Below the pieces are notes generated by a model. The model was not told the DNA's origin and did no database searches. It was given only the letters and a program-made list of their open reading frames with translations. A stretch of DNA of 64,000 bases, taken from assembly GCF_902364945.1 (NCBI RefSeq), contig NZ_CABJFS010000007.1:66743-130742 (forward strand), written 5' to 3'. The stretch's first letter is position 1; each line of letters starts with the position of its first letter. This DNA is from Collinsella aerofaciens (GTDB lineage: Bacteria; Actinomycetota; Coriobacteriia; Coriobacteriales; Coriobacteriaceae). Positions 8,688 to 17,680 of this stretch are shown in pieces. The translations under genes and the position numbers were made by a program.

Positions 8688-10031
8688 CTATGACCGGTCG
8701 CCTCCAAACAAATCGGGGCGAGTGGCCAGATAGGCATCAAGGGCCTCGAGCGCACGGTCCGCATAGGCCTGGTAGCGGTCGCGCTTGCTGCGGCGCTTAC
8801 CATCCTCGAGTGGCGGCACCAGGCCAAAGTTGACATGCATAGGCTGATAGCCCACGGTGGCAGGATCGGTCGCATAGCCCACGAGCGCACCCAGGGCGCC
8901 CACACGCGGCAGCTCGACGCCCGCGGCCCCGATAGCCTCGGCATAGGTGTTGAGCGCCGCGAGCAGACCCGTCGCCACGGCTTCCATGTACCCCTCGGTG
9001 CCGGTGATCTGACCGGCCAGGCGCACGCCGGTGCCGGGCACGGCAAAGGTGCCATCGAGCACGTGCGGGGCGTCGACAAAGGTATTACGGTGCATGACAC
9101 CGTAGCGGAAGAACTCAGCGTTCTCCAGGCCCGGCACCATATGGAAGACGCGCTTCTGCTCGCCAAAGGTCAAGTTGGTCTGGAAGCCCACCAGGTTATA
9201 GGCGGTCTTCTCCTTATTCTCGGCACGCAGCTGAATCGCCGCCCAGGGACGACGACCGGTTCGCGGATCGGTGAGGCCGACAGGCTTCATGGCGCCAAAG
9301 CGAATGGCGTCCTTGCCGGTGCGCGCAACTTCCTCGGCAGGCTGGCAGGCCTGGAACAGATCGCCGCCCTCAAAGTCCTTGAGCACCACGCGGTCAGCCG
9401 TGGTAAGCGCCTCGATAAAGGCCTCGTACTCCTCCTTATTGAGCGGAGCGTTGAGATAGTCGCCGCTCCCCTGCTCCTCGTAGCGCGACTGCGAGAACAG
9501 CACGTCCATATCGAGCGTGGAGGCATCGACGATCGGCGCCGCGGCATCGAAGAACGCAAGGGCGTCGCCACCGACGAGCTTCATGACCTCTTCGCTCAGC
9601 GCCGGCGAGCACAAGGGGCCGGCGGCAATGACCACGTGACCTTCGGGAATCTGCGTGACCTCGCCGTGAATGATCTCGATATTGGGACGGGCGGCAACCT
9701 CGGCCTCGACAAACTCGGAAAACTTGACGCGGTCGACCGCCAAGGCGCCACCGGCGGGAACAGCCGCGCGATGGGCGCAATCGAGCAGGACTGAACCCAT
9801 GCGCTCAAGCTCGGCCTTCAGCAATCCAGCCGCGGAATCCGGACGGGTCGACTTAAACGAATTGGAACAGACGAGCTCTGCCAGGTGATCGGTATGGTGG
9901 GCCGGGGAGCTAACCTGGGGGCGCATCTCGCACAGCCTTACGGCGAACCCGCGATCTGCCAGCTGAATCGCGCACTCCGAACCCGCCAGACCGCCACCGA
10001 TAACCGTCACCTGATCAAACAGCATCTGCAA
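8688..10031 (-). CDS. trmFO: Methylenetetrahydrofolate-tRNA-(uracil-5-)-methyltransferase
   Basis: Folate- and FAD-dependent enzyme forming ribothymidine at tRNA position 54. The 447 residues are a standard length. The dinucleotide-binding glycines are in VIGGGLAGSE (residues 10-19), and the family motifs CEMRP, CSNSFKS, RYGVMHRNTF and ITGTEGYMEA are present. It lies between dprA and xerC; trmFO-xerC adjacency is known from Firmicutes. Met3 is an alternative start two codons in. Confidence 0.96.
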   Translation of the reverse strand: MQMLFDQVTVIGGGLAGSECAIQLADRGFAVRLCEMRPQVSSPAHHTDHLAELVCSNSFKSTRPDSAAGLLKAELERMGSVLLDCAHRAAVPAGGALAVDRVKFSEFVEAEVAARPNIEIIHGEVTQIPEGHVVIAAGPLCSPALSEEVMKLVGGDALAFFDAAAPIVDASTLDMDVLFSQSRYEEQGSGDYLNAPLNKEEYEAFIEALTTADRVVLKDFEGGDLFQACQPAEEVARTGKDAIRFGAMKPVGLTDPRTGRRPWAAIQLRAENKEKTAYNLVGFQTNLTFGEQKRVFHMVPGLENAEFFRYGVMHRNTFVDAPHVLDGTFAVPGTGVRLAGQITGTEGYMEAVATGLLAALNTYAEAIGAAGVELPRVGALGALVGYATDPATVGYQPMHVNFGLVPPLEDGKRRSKRDRYQAYADRALEALDAYLATRPDLFGGDRS

Positions 10032-10039
10032 ACACCTTT

Positions 10040-10975
10040 CTAATTGACATGTTTTCCATTGTGACCGAAGGGTGTCTGAGCGTGAAGGGCAAACTTGGAG
10101 GGCGCATACCTTCCATCCATCATGCGCTCGATAAGGCCCTCGAGTTCAAGCGAACCCAAGAGTTTGAGTACGCCGACAGCATCGAGCGAGACAAGCGCCG
10201 CGATGTCGTCGACCTTGAGCGGAGAGGCGATGAGCGCATGCATCACGGTCTGCTGTGTTGGATCCAGGTCGGCAATGCCGGGAGCATCGGGGCGCGAGTA
10301 GCGCAGGGTGCCGTAGATGCGTGAGATAGCCATCTCGATAGATTCCTCGTCGATGATGCAGCAGGCACCGTTCGCAATGAGGTAATTCGTGCCACGCGAC
10401 TCGGGCGATAGGATCGACCCCGGCACGACAAGAAGTTCGCGCCCCAAATCCATAGCAGCCTCGGCTGTAGAAAACGTCCCGGAAGGCATACCCGCCTCGG
10501 AAACAAAGAGGGCTTGCGACAGGGCCGCGATCACGCGATTGCGGCGCGGAAAGGCAAACTTGCGCGGGCCCATGCCCCACGGAGAGATCGACACGACCGC
10601 GCCACCCGTATCGAGCGTGCGCATAATAAGCCCCGCGCTCGAGCGCGGGTAGACCACGTCGGCGCCCGTCCCCAGCACCACGACGTGTTTGCCGCCGGCG
10701 TTGACCGCAGCCCAACCCGAGGCCTGGTCACAACCGACCGCGCCGCCCGAAACTACCGTCACTCCCGCCTCGACCGCCACCTTTGCCGCAAGCTCTGCCA
10801 CGGCAAGACCATACGGCGAGGCCTTGCGCGCGCCGATGATGGAGAGCGCGGGCGTCGAAAGCACCTCGGGGTCGCCGCGCACATAGAGCGTCTGGGGTAC
10901 ATCAGAAAGCTCCAAAACGGTCTCGGGATACAACGCATCACCTGGATGCAGCTCGTAGGTCCCCTCGGCCATCAT
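10040..10975 (-). CDS. dprA: DNA-processing protein DprA (Smf)
   Basis: RecA-loading Rossmann-fold protein that protects incoming single-stranded DNA in natural transformation. With the start at 10975 it has 311 residues. AGGAGG lies just upstream, and the ATG overlaps the comM stop as ATGATG. Core motifs: ALSIIGARKASPYG, VVVLGTGADVVYP, FPRRNRVIAALS and GRELLVVPGS. The usual SGxARGID loop reads SGGAVGCDQ here. A winged-helix-like C-terminal part (about 250-300) follows. The N-terminal SAM domain of larger homologues is absent. It is adjacent to comM, another competence-associated gene. Confidence 0.93.
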   Translation of the reverse strand: MMAEGTYELHPGDALYPETVLELSDVPQTLYVRGDPEVLSTPALSIIGARKASPYGLAVAELAAKVAVEAGVTVVSGGAVGCDQASGWAAVNAGGKHVVVLGTGADVVYPRSSAGLIMRTLDTGGAVVSISPWGMGPRKFAFPRRNRVIAALSQALFVSEAGMPSGTFSTAEAAMDLGRELLVVPGSILSPESRGTNYLIANGACCIIDEESIEMAISRIYGTLRYSRPDAPGIADLDPTQQTVMHALIASPLKVDDIAALVSLDAVGVLKLLGSLELEGLIERMMDGRYAPSKFALHAQTPFGHNGKHVN

Positions 10976-12495
10976 TGGTCCCTCCTTCCCTGGTACATCG
11001 CTGCCTCGAGCACGTGGTCCTGCGTCACTTGCTCGCTCTCGGCGACGTCGGCGATGGTACGCGCGATACGCACCAGGCGCACGATGCCGCGACCCGTGAG
11101 ATGTGTGCGCTTCGACAGGCCGAGCACACACTTCTCCGCCGCATCATCGAGCTCAAAGGTCGAAACGACGCCGTCAATGGACCGTGTCTCGTCATCCTCG
11201 GCCTCGGCATCAGCATCGTCCATACGGGATTCGCGCCAAGCGCGAAAAGCGCGACCGCGCACAACGTAGTCACGTAACTCAGCTGACGACATACCCTCCG
11301 CGCCCTCGATAATCACCTGAGGGTCGGGACGGGTCACATCGATCATCATGTCGATACGGTCGGCCAAAGGACCGCGCAGTTTAGACCGATAGCGCTCGAC
11401 CATCGCCGCCGAGCAGCGACACGGTACCTCACGATCGCCCAAAAAGCCGCAGGGGCAGGGATTGCTCGCAGCCAGCAGCTGAAAGCGCGACGGGAAGGTA
11501 AAAGCCCCGTCGACGCGTACGATCCTGACGTAGCCGCGTTCGATGGGCTGACGCAGCGTCTGCAGCACACCCGTGGGAAACTCAGCAAGCTCGTCCAAAA
11601 ATAGCACGCCGCCATGAGCAAGGCTGATCTCACCCGGGTGCACCGGGCGCCCACCGCCGATAAGACCTGCGGTCGAAATACTGTGATGGGGACTGCGGAA
11701 GGGCCGGTGCCCCGCCAACAAGCCATCAATGTTCTCACCCAAAACCGAATGGATGCACAGCGCCTCCTGTTGATCCTCAACGGAAAGCTCGGGCAGGATG
11801 CCGGTCATACGACGCGCGAGCATCGTCTTGCCCGATCCCGGGGACCCGATCATGAGCAAGCCGAGTTCTCCTGCCGCCGCAAGCGCCATGCCGCGCTTGG
11901 CGACCTCCTGCCCCAGTACGTCGGCATAGTCGAGCTCGGGCTCAAAGGTCGCCTCGAGCACTTCAGAATCCAAGTAGTGCCGCGCGGCATCGCCCATGCC
12001 ATGGGCAAGCTGAGACAAATGATCGATGAATCCACAATCCACGCCCGCAAGCGGCACATGCTGATCGGACCTGCCGGCGATAAAGGACAGCCCCATATCA
12101 CGCGCCAATAGCTGAAACGCCACCTCGCCCTTGACAGGAAGCACCGTACCGTCCAAGCCAAGCTCACCAGCGATAAGACAACGATCGAGGTTGTCGCGGG
12201 GAATCTGACCATCGGCCGCCAATACCGCGATGGCGATGGGCAGATCAAAGCCGCTACCGGTCTTGCGAATATCGCCAGGCGCCAGATTGACCGTAATGCC
12301 CGAGCGCGGGATCTCGAACCCGGCGGAGCGCATCGCGCAGCGAATACGACCGCGTGACTCCATCACCTCCATGCTCGGAATGCCGAGCATCTGGATGCCC
12401 GGAACGCCACCGGCAAGCGAGACCTCGACCGTGACGTGAATCGCCTCGACGCCGCGGATGCAGGCCGCGTGAACGGCAAACGTCTCGAACGCCAT
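10972..12495 (-). CDS. comM: ComM/YifB family Mg-chelatase-like AAA+ ATPase
   Basis: ATP-dependent helicase-like protein; ComM homologues promote branch migration during transformation. The start at 12495 gives 507 residues beginning MAFETFAVHAACIRGVEA, and the ATG overlaps the yraN stop (ATGA). A Lon-protease-like N-terminal domain (GVPGIQMLG, SGFDLPIA) precedes Walker A GSPGSGKT (217-224), Walker B VLFLDELAEF, and the cysteine-bearing NPCPCGFLGD segment. Coupled upstream to yraN and downstream to dprA. Confidence 0.95.
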   Translation of the reverse strand: MAFETFAVHAACIRGVEAIHVTVEVSLAGGVPGIQMLGIPSMEVMESRGRIRCAMRSAGFEIPRSGITVNLAPGDIRKTGSGFDLPIAIAVLAADGQIPRDNLDRCLIAGELGLDGTVLPVKGEVAFQLLARDMGLSFIAGRSDQHVPLAGVDCGFIDHLSQLAHGMGDAARHYLDSEVLEATFEPELDYADVLGQEVAKRGMALAAAGELGLLMIGSPGSGKTMLARRMTGILPELSVEDQQEALCIHSVLGENIDGLLAGHRPFRSPHHSISTAGLIGGGRPVHPGEISLAHGGVLFLDELAEFPTGVLQTLRQPIERGYVRIVRVDGAFTFPSRFQLLAASNPCPCGFLGDREVPCRCSAAMVERYRSKLRGPLADRIDMMIDVTRPDPQVIIEGAEGMSSAELRDYVVRGRAFRAWRESRMDDADAEAEDDETRSIDGVVSTFELDDAAEKCVLGLSKRTHLTGRGIVRLVRIARTIADVAESEQVTQDHVLEAAMYQGRRDQ

Positions 12496-12980
12496 CACGA
12501 CACCTGCCAATCGAACGCGTTGTACTGATGCTCGATCTCGGCGATATGCCCGCCACGAATGGTGACGCCCACGGCATCGAAGCGAATCGCCTTGAGCGGA
12601 TAATGCTCCATGAGGTAGCAACTTGCGATGCGGCGGTAGCGGCGTTGCTTTTGGGCGTCCACGGCCTCCTCGGGAAAGACCCGCGTGCTGCAATCCAGTG
12701 CAACTCGTCTGGTTTTGACCTCGGCCATCACCACGACATCGTCGAGCTCATCGAGCAGCACCAGATCGGCCTCGCCCTCGGTGCAACGATAACCCTGCTC
12801 CAGCAAGGTGTAGCCGCGCTCGTTAAAGTAGTCGATGGTGATCAGCTCGCCCAGCATGCCCAGCTCGCGGGGACTGAGTCCCTTGATAAAGTCGGGCGTC
12901 ATCGCCCCACAGTCGAGCTCGCCGTTTTCCCAACGCTCCTTGAGTTGCTGCGTCTTGCTCTTTTTGCTTGCGGCACTCAT
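12495..12980 (-). CDS. yraN: YraN family protein (UPF0102), nuclease-fold
   Basis: Small protein of the UPF0102/YraN family with a restriction-endonuclease-like fold and unproven cellular role. The start at 12980 gives 161 residues; AAAGGAG precedes this ATG, whereas a longer frame upstream has no ribosome site. The motif GELITIDYF...GEADLV...VVMAEVKTR carries the E, D, E-x-K residues of the fold. A charged N-terminal stretch of about 40 residues precedes the core. It heads yraN-comM-dprA-trmFO-xerC and is separated from rnhB by a terminator. Confidence 0.9.
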   Translation of the reverse strand: MSAASKKSKTQQLKERWENGELDCGAMTPDFIKGLSPRELGMLGELITIDYFNERGYTLLEQGYRCTEGEADLVLLDELDDVVVMAEVKTRRVALDCSTRVFPEEAVDAQKQRRYRRIASCYLMEHYPLKAIRFDAVGVTIRGGHIAEIEHQYNAFDWQVS

Positions 12981-13078
12981 GGGGTCTCCTTTCCCGCACA
13001 CTGCATTGCCCCGATGATGAGGGCACCTTTCATGCGGGTAAGTACCGGAAGCAAACCAAAAGCTGACCAAATGCCGTC

Positions 13079-13120
13079 AAAAAACGGGCCGTACGCAGCA
13101 ATGGTGTTGCATACGGCCCG
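13079..13120 (-). terminator. Intrinsic terminator after rnhB
   Basis: On the minus strand a nine-bp stem (CGGGCCGTA pairing with TACGGCCCG) is followed directly by six T residues. It lies 50 bases past the rnhB stop, so yraN and the genes after it need a promoter in the next 100 bases; TTGACG at its edge has no obvious -10 partner. Confidence 0.88.
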
Positions 13121-13169
13121 CTACCAGCAGGTTTATAAAACCCCTGAGGTCCCTGTCTCCACAATTGAC

Positions 13170-13958
13170 CTAGAAAAGGCGCTCAGTCTGCAGAAAGTTT
13201 CCGCAAAAGCTCACGCGGTGCAGTGGACAAAGTCCATGTTTGCGAATGGCCTCGATATGCTCGGGGCTTGCATAGCCCTTCGACTCGGCCAGATGGTACT
13301 CGGGATACTCGGCGTCGTACTCGACCATCATCTCGTCACGCGTGACCTTGGCCATGATGGACGCCGCGGCGATGCAGGCGATTTTGGCATCGCCCTTCAC
13401 CACATCGCGCTCGTTAGGAACGGCGCCCAAGGGGTTGCCATCCATGAGGACGCAGTCGGGTTCAAGTCCCGTATCGGCCACGGCGCCCGCAACGGCAGTA
13501 CGGATAGCACGGGCCATGCCCATCTCATCGATATCCTTCGGCGCGATATGGCAAAAGCCGATGGCAGTCGCCACCTCGGCTATCTTCACCGAGAGCAACT
13601 CGCGGCGCGCGGGCGTGAGCTTTTTGGAATCGTTGATACCCCAGACGCGCGGCTCCATAGGAAGACAGACGGCGCATACCGTCAAAGGGCCGGCCACCGA
13701 TCCGCGACCTACCTCGTCGACACCAACGACCACCCCATCGCCGCCAAGCTCATGCATAAGTTCGTACATGTCATTGACGCGCTCGCGCTCGGCAAGTTCC
13801 TTGGCATGGCGCTTAAGAGCACGCTCGCAAGCCTTGATCACCTGCTGGCGCGGGTCCTCGCGATAATGCTCCACGAGGGCGGGGATCTCCTCAAACGTAG
13901 CGCTCGCCAACTCACCGGCAACCTGCGATGCCGAAACCGAGCTCGTCATATTGGCCAT
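13170..13958 (-). CDS. rnhB: Ribonuclease HII
   Basis: Endonuclease removing RNA or misincorporated ribonucleotides from RNA-DNA hybrids. The start at 13958 (MANMTSS...) follows AGGAGG by seven bases and gives 262 residues. An N-terminal extension of about 75 residues, as in Bacillus-type RNase HII, precedes the catalytic DEVGRGSVAGP. DSKKLTPARRE, the DGN motif and AAASIMAKVTRD follow. It sits between rplS and yraN, the conserved actinobacterial position. Only about 30 bp separate it from the rplS terminator, so it probably relies on read-through. Confidence 0.95.
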   Translation of the reverse strand: MANMTSSVSASQVAGELASATFEEIPALVEHYREDPRQQVIKACERALKRHAKELAERERVNDMYELMHELGGDGVVVGVDEVGRGSVAGPLTVCAVCLPMEPRVWGINDSKKLTPARRELLSVKIAEVATAIGFCHIAPKDIDEMGMARAIRTAVAGAVADTGLEPDCVLMDGNPLGAVPNERDVVKGDAKIACIAAASIMAKVTRDEMMVEYDAEYPEYHLAESKGYASPEHIEAIRKHGLCPLHRVSFCGNFLQTERLF

Positions 13959-13987
13959 ACCAGGCCCTCCTTGCATGCAAATCAGAT

Positions 13988-14017
13988 AAAAAGAAGGGCC
14001 ACCCGAAGGTGACCCTT
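13988..14017 (-). terminator. Intrinsic terminator after rplS
   Basis: A 10-bp stem (AAGGGTCACC with GGTGGCCCTT, one G-U pair) closed by a UUCG tetraloop and followed on the minus strand by a T run. It lies 35 bases past the rplS stop. Confidence 0.88.
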
Positions 14018-14051
14018 GTGTCCAAACGAGTGGACAGACGCTGCGATCTTC

Positions 14052-14393
14052 TTAGCGCTTCTCGGGGATGCGAGCAGCCTTGCCCACCTTGTCGCGGAGG
14101 TAGTACAGCTTGGCGCGACGGACGCGACCATGACGAACGACCTCGAGCTTGGCGATCTTGGGGCTGTGAAGCGGGAAGGTACGCTCAACACCGACACCGA
14201 AGGACATCTTGCGGACGGTGAAGGTCTCGCGGGCACCGGCGCCGGCCATGCGGATGACGTCGCCCTGGAAGACCTGAATGCGCTCGCGGTCGCCTTCCTT
14301 AATGCGGTAGTGAACCTTGACGTTGTCGGCGACGCGAACCTGAGGAATGTCCTCGCGGATCTGCTGACGCTCGATTGCGCGGATGTAATCCAT
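14052..14393 (-). CDS. rplS: 50S ribosomal protein L19
   Basis: Large-subunit protein at the 30S-50S interface. ATG at 14393 with AAGGAA seven bases upstream gives 113 residues; an in-frame TTG two codons earlier is less suitable. Motifs: [30 protein letters not shown] and [15 protein letters not shown]. It is a monocistronic-looking gene with its own promoter and UUCG terminator, unlike the usual trmD-rplS fusion into one operon. Confidence 0.97.
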   Translation of the reverse strand: MDYIRAIERQQIREDIPQVRVADNVKVHYRIKEGDRERIQVFQGDVIRMAGAGARETFTVRKMSFGVGVERTFPLHSPKIAKLEVVRHGRVRRAKLYYLRDKVGKAARIPEKR

Positions 14394-14417
14394 GTGCAAT
14401 TCCTTACTCTTCTAGAG

Positions 14418-14441
14418 GTGCCGTACCACCTTGGCCGGCAC
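14418..14441 (-). promoter_or_regulatory. Leader hairpin upstream of rplS (possible L19 autoregulatory element)
   Basis: GTGCCG and CGGCAC pair around an inner GCC/GGT stem in the rplS 5' leader, about 25 bases before the start codon. L19 leaders are known in Gram-positives; resemblance to that class is inferred from position only. Confidence 0.4.
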
Positions 14442-14462
14442 GTAGTTGAACAAACGTATTCG

Positions 14463-14490
14463 AGTATACACGCGCGGGTTTCTGCTGCAA
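14463..14490 (-). promoter_or_regulatory. Predicted promoter for rplS
   Basis: On the minus strand TTGCAG (14485-14490) and TATACT (14463-14468) are separated by 16 bp, giving a leader of about 60 bases containing the hairpin above. Confidence 0.7.
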
Positions 14491-14536
14491 GAACAATTTT
14501 TTACGCAGACAAAAAGACAAAACCCGCACATGATAA

Positions 14537-14564
14537 CCGCCCGTCTCACGAATGAGACGGGCGG
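14537..14564 (-). terminator. Strong hairpin after ppdK
   Basis: A perfect 12-bp GC-rich stem (CCGCCCGTCTCA) with a UUCG-type loop, 40 bases beyond the ppdK stop. The tail on the minus strand is T-poor (TTATCATG), so termination or 3'-end protection is likely but not certain. Confidence 0.6.
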
Positions 14565-14603
14565 CATGAAGGGAGACTACGCTAGGCGTCTAAACGCTAA
14601 ACG

Positions 14604-17354
14604 CTAGGCGGAACGCTTGGCCTCGAGCTTGGCCTGAGCGGCAGCCAGGCGCGCGAGGGGCACACGATAGGGCGAGCAGGAAACGTAGTCCACGTCGGCC
14701 ACGTTAAACAGGCCCTTGATGGACTTGGGGTCGCCGCCGTGCTCGCCGCACACGCCAAAGTGCATGTCGGGATTGGTGGCGCGGCCCTTCTCGACGGCCA
14801 AGCGCACGAGCTCCAGCACTGCCGCATCGATGGTCTCGAAGGGGTTGTCTTTCAGGATCTTTTTATGCATGTACAGCGGGATGAACTTGGCCTCGGCGTC
14901 ATCGCGCGAGAAGCCAAAGGTCGTCTGGGTGAGGTCGTTGGTGCCAAAGCAGAAGAAGTCGGCATGATGGGCGATCTCGTCAGCGACCATGCAGGCACGC
15001 GGCAGCTCGAGCATCGTGCCCACGGGAATATTGAGCTCGACGCCTTCCTCGGCGGAAACCTCGGCGATCACGCGCTCGATAACCTCGCGGGTCTGGACAT
15101 GCTCGGCCGTGATGGAAACGAGCGGAACCATGATCTCGGGGCGCGGGTCGACACCCTCCTTGATAAGGCGGGCAGCGGCCGTGGCGACGGCGCGAACCTG
15201 CATGAGCGGCAGATCGCCAAAGACGACGGACAGGCGCACGCCGCGCAAGCCCAGCATGGGGTTGGACTCGACCATGCCGTCAATGCGACGCAGGCGGGCG
15301 CGCAGGGCAGTGAGCTCCTCCTCGGGAGCGCCGGCGGCCTCCTTCTTGGTGATGGCGACCTCGAGCTCGCGAGGATTATCCAGGAACTCATGAAGCGGCG
15401 GATCGAGCAGGCGGACGACCACATCGCGACCGGACATGGTCTTGAACATCGCCAGGAAGTCCTCGGTCTGAACCTTGAGCAAGTCGGCCAGGGCCTGCTG
15501 CTTCACGGCCTCATCGTCAGACAGGATAAAGCTCTGGATGATGTTCTTGCGATCGCCCAGGAACATGTGCTCGGTGCGGCACAGACCGATGGCCTCGGCG
15601 CCAAACTCGAGCGCGAGCTCGGCATCCTCGGGGTTGTCGGCGTTGACGCGCACGTGGTTGGCGTGACCGTCGGTCTCGTCCAAACGGATCTCATCGGCCC
15701 AAGACAGGATGGTGTCCAGGTCGCCGGTGAGCTCTGCAGAGACCAGGTCGACCGCGCCGTCGACGACGATACCCTGGGTGCCGTCGATGGAGATGACATC
15801 GCCCTCGCGCAGCACGCGGTCGCTGCCCTCGATGCGCACGACCTTCTCTGCCGCGTCAATGTGGAAGCGCTCAACGCCGCAAACGCAGGGCGTACCCATG
15901 CCGCGGGCGATAACGGCGGCATGGCTCGTCTTGCCACCGTGGCTGGTCAGGATGCCCTCGGCGGCGACCATGCCCTTCAGGTCGTCGGGGTTGGTCTCCC
16001 AGCGGACCAGAATGACCTTGTGGCCCTCGTTGGCGCGCGCGACGGCGTCATCACTCGAGAACACGACCTCGCCCACGGCGGCACCGGGGCTGGCGTTAAG
16101 GCCGCTGGCCAGGGCCTCGTACTTCTTGGAGGAGTCGAACTGCGGGTGCAGGAGCTGATCGAGCTGCGCGGGATCGATGCGGCTCACGGCCTCCTCGCGG
16201 GTGATCAGGCCCTCCTCGACCATCTCGATAGCGATGCGCAGCGCGGCGGTAGCGGTGCGCTTGCCCACGCGGGTCTGAAGCATCCAAAGTTTACCCTGCT
16301 CGATGGTGAATTCGATATCGCACATATCGCGGTAATGATCCTCGAGCGTCAGGAACACGCGCTCGAGCTCCTCACCAGCGGACTCGAGGCCCGGGGTGGT
16401 CTTGAGGTCGGCGATGGGCTCAGTGTTGCGGATGCCGGCGACGACGTCCTCGCCCTGGGCATTCACCAAAAAGTCGCCATAGAACTCCTTGGTGCCGTCG
16501 GCCGGGTTGCGCGTAAAGGCGACGCCGGTCGCAGAGGTCTCGCCCTTGTTGCCAAAGGCCATGGCCTGGACGTTGACGGCGGTACCGAGCTCGTCAGAGA
16601 TGCCGTGCTGTTTGCGGTAAATGCAGGCACGCTCGTTCATCCAGCTGCCAAAGACGGCCTGGATGGCAAGGCGCAACTGGAGCTCCGGATCATGCGGGAA
16701 GACGGGCTTGCCGTCGGCAACCTCAAGCTCGGGATACAGGGTCGCCTCGACGTTCTCGGAGAAGATGCCCTTAAAGGTCTCGACGAGCTCCTGCAGGTCC
16801 TCGGCCGAAAGCTCGGAATCGACACGAACGCCGGCGACCAGGCGGGCCTGGGTCAGAGCGTTCTCGAATAGGTCGGCGTCGACGCCCATGACGACGTTGG
16901 AGAACATCTGGATAAAGCGACGGTAGCTGTCCCAGGCAAAGCGCGGGTTCTGCGTCTGCGCAATAAGGCCCTGGACGGAATCGTCGTTGAGGCCCAGGTT
17001 GAGGACCGTGTCCATCATGCCGGGCATGGAGAACGGAGCGCCCGAGCGAACCGACACGAGCAGCGGATCGGAGGCATCGCCGAGTTTCTTGCCGCAACGG
17101 GCCTCGAGGTCCGCCTCGGCGGCAACGATCTCATCGAGTGCGCCTTCGGGCCAGACGTTGCCGGCACCGGAGTACTCGACACAGGTCTGGCAGGTAATGG
17201 TAAAGCCACCGGGAACCGGCAGACCGATGCGGCTCATCTCGGCAAGGTTTGCGCCTTTGCCGCCAAGCACGAAGTTCATGGATTTGTCGCCCTCAGTGAC
17301 ACAGGTGCCCTGGGCGTCGGTTCCAAAACGGTAAACCCTCTTGCAATCGCTCAC
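14604..17354 (-). CDS. ppdK: Pyruvate, phosphate dikinase
   Basis: Cytosolic enzyme interconverting pyruvate, ATP and phosphate with PEP, AMP and pyrophosphate. In anaerobes it can serve glycolysis or gluconeogenesis. The 916 residues start at GTG with GGAAGGGGAAG upstream. Domains in order: nucleotide-binding (GGKGANLAEMSRIGLPVPGGF; GAPFSMPGMMDTVLNLGLND), a central swivelling phosphohistidine domain with GGKTSHAAVIARGMGTPCVCG (catalytic His, regulatory Thr two residues before it), and a C-terminal PEP/pyruvate barrel (GLCRTEHMF, FCFGTNDLTQTT, GVCGEHGGD). Its regulator lies directly upstream, after glyQS. Confidence 0.97.
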   Translation of the reverse strand: MSDCKRVYRFGTDAQGTCVTEGDKSMNFVLGGKGANLAEMSRIGLPVPGGFTITCQTCVEYSGAGNVWPEGALDEIVAAEADLEARCGKKLGDASDPLLVSVRSGAPFSMPGMMDTVLNLGLNDDSVQGLIAQTQNPRFAWDSYRRFIQMFSNVVMGVDADLFENALTQARLVAGVRVDSELSAEDLQELVETFKGIFSENVEATLYPELEVADGKPVFPHDPELQLRLAIQAVFGSWMNERACIYRKQHGISDELGTAVNVQAMAFGNKGETSATGVAFTRNPADGTKEFYGDFLVNAQGEDVVAGIRNTEPIADLKTTPGLESAGEELERVFLTLEDHYRDMCDIEFTIEQGKLWMLQTRVGKRTATAALRIAIEMVEEGLITREEAVSRIDPAQLDQLLHPQFDSSKKYEALASGLNASPGAAVGEVVFSSDDAVARANEGHKVILVRWETNPDDLKGMVAAEGILTSHGGKTSHAAVIARGMGTPCVCGVERFHIDAAEKVVRIEGSDRVLREGDVISIDGTQGIVVDGAVDLVSAELTGDLDTILSWADEIRLDETDGHANHVRVNADNPEDAELALEFGAEAIGLCRTEHMFLGDRKNIIQSFILSDDEAVKQQALADLLKVQTEDFLAMFKTMSGRDVVVRLLDPPLHEFLDNPRELEVAITKKEAAGAPEEELTALRARLRRIDGMVESNPMLGLRGVRLSVVFGDLPLMQVRAVATAAARLIKEGVDPRPEIMVPLVSITAEHVQTREVIERVIAEVSAEEGVELNIPVGTMLELPRACMVADEIAHHADFFCFGTNDLTQTTFGFSRDDAEAKFIPLYMHKKILKDNPFETIDAAVLELVRLAVEKGRATNPDMHFGVCGEHGGDPKSIKGLFNVADVDYVSCSPYRVPLARLAAAQAKLEAKRSA

Positions 17355-17680
17355 GATACTTCCCCTTCCATGCGCTTACGCGCACGACCGTGGTAACGAA
17401 TCGACCCGCCGGATGCGGGCCGTGAGGGAACTATACGGCGGGTTTTGGACAGGCTTGAGCAGAGGGTGCGCGGTTTGGTAAACGTGCTAAAACCGGCGGT
17501 AAACGGTAGGTAAAGGTGGTTACCTTATGAAGATACCACTACAAGGAAAATGCAGGTCGGATGCGATGTTTTTGCTAAATCGCTTTACCATTTATCAGCA
17601 TTAATTCCAAGTATTCTCTTTGGTTAGCTAAAAGAGCCCCGTCCCAAATTAGCTACCCAAACAACCTTGTCCCAAGTGAG
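17355..17680. promoter_or_regulatory. 326-bp intergenic region upstream of ppdK: -10 element, imperfect 24-bp palindrome
   Basis: No gene is visible. A TATAGT (minus strand, 17430-17435) with a weak -35 could drive ppdK. About 80 bp further upstream an imperfect 24-bp palindrome, GTGGTTACCTTATGAAG then ATACCAC (17516-17539), has matching GTGGT/ACCAC ends. The string GTAAACG occurs twice between the two (about 17478-17506). These look like regulator sites, but the protein is unknown. Near the far end are two copies of a short dispersed repeat (listed separately). Confidence 0.45.

Noticed and set aside
12528-14012. 494-codon plus-strand open frame over yraN and rnhB
   Set aside because: It runs through the rnhB terminator and overlaps two recognised genes; composition artefact.
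14739-16871. 710-codon plus-strand open frame opposite ppdK
   Set aside because: Antisense shadow of a conserved enzyme; low-complexity composition and no recognisable domain or ribosome site.
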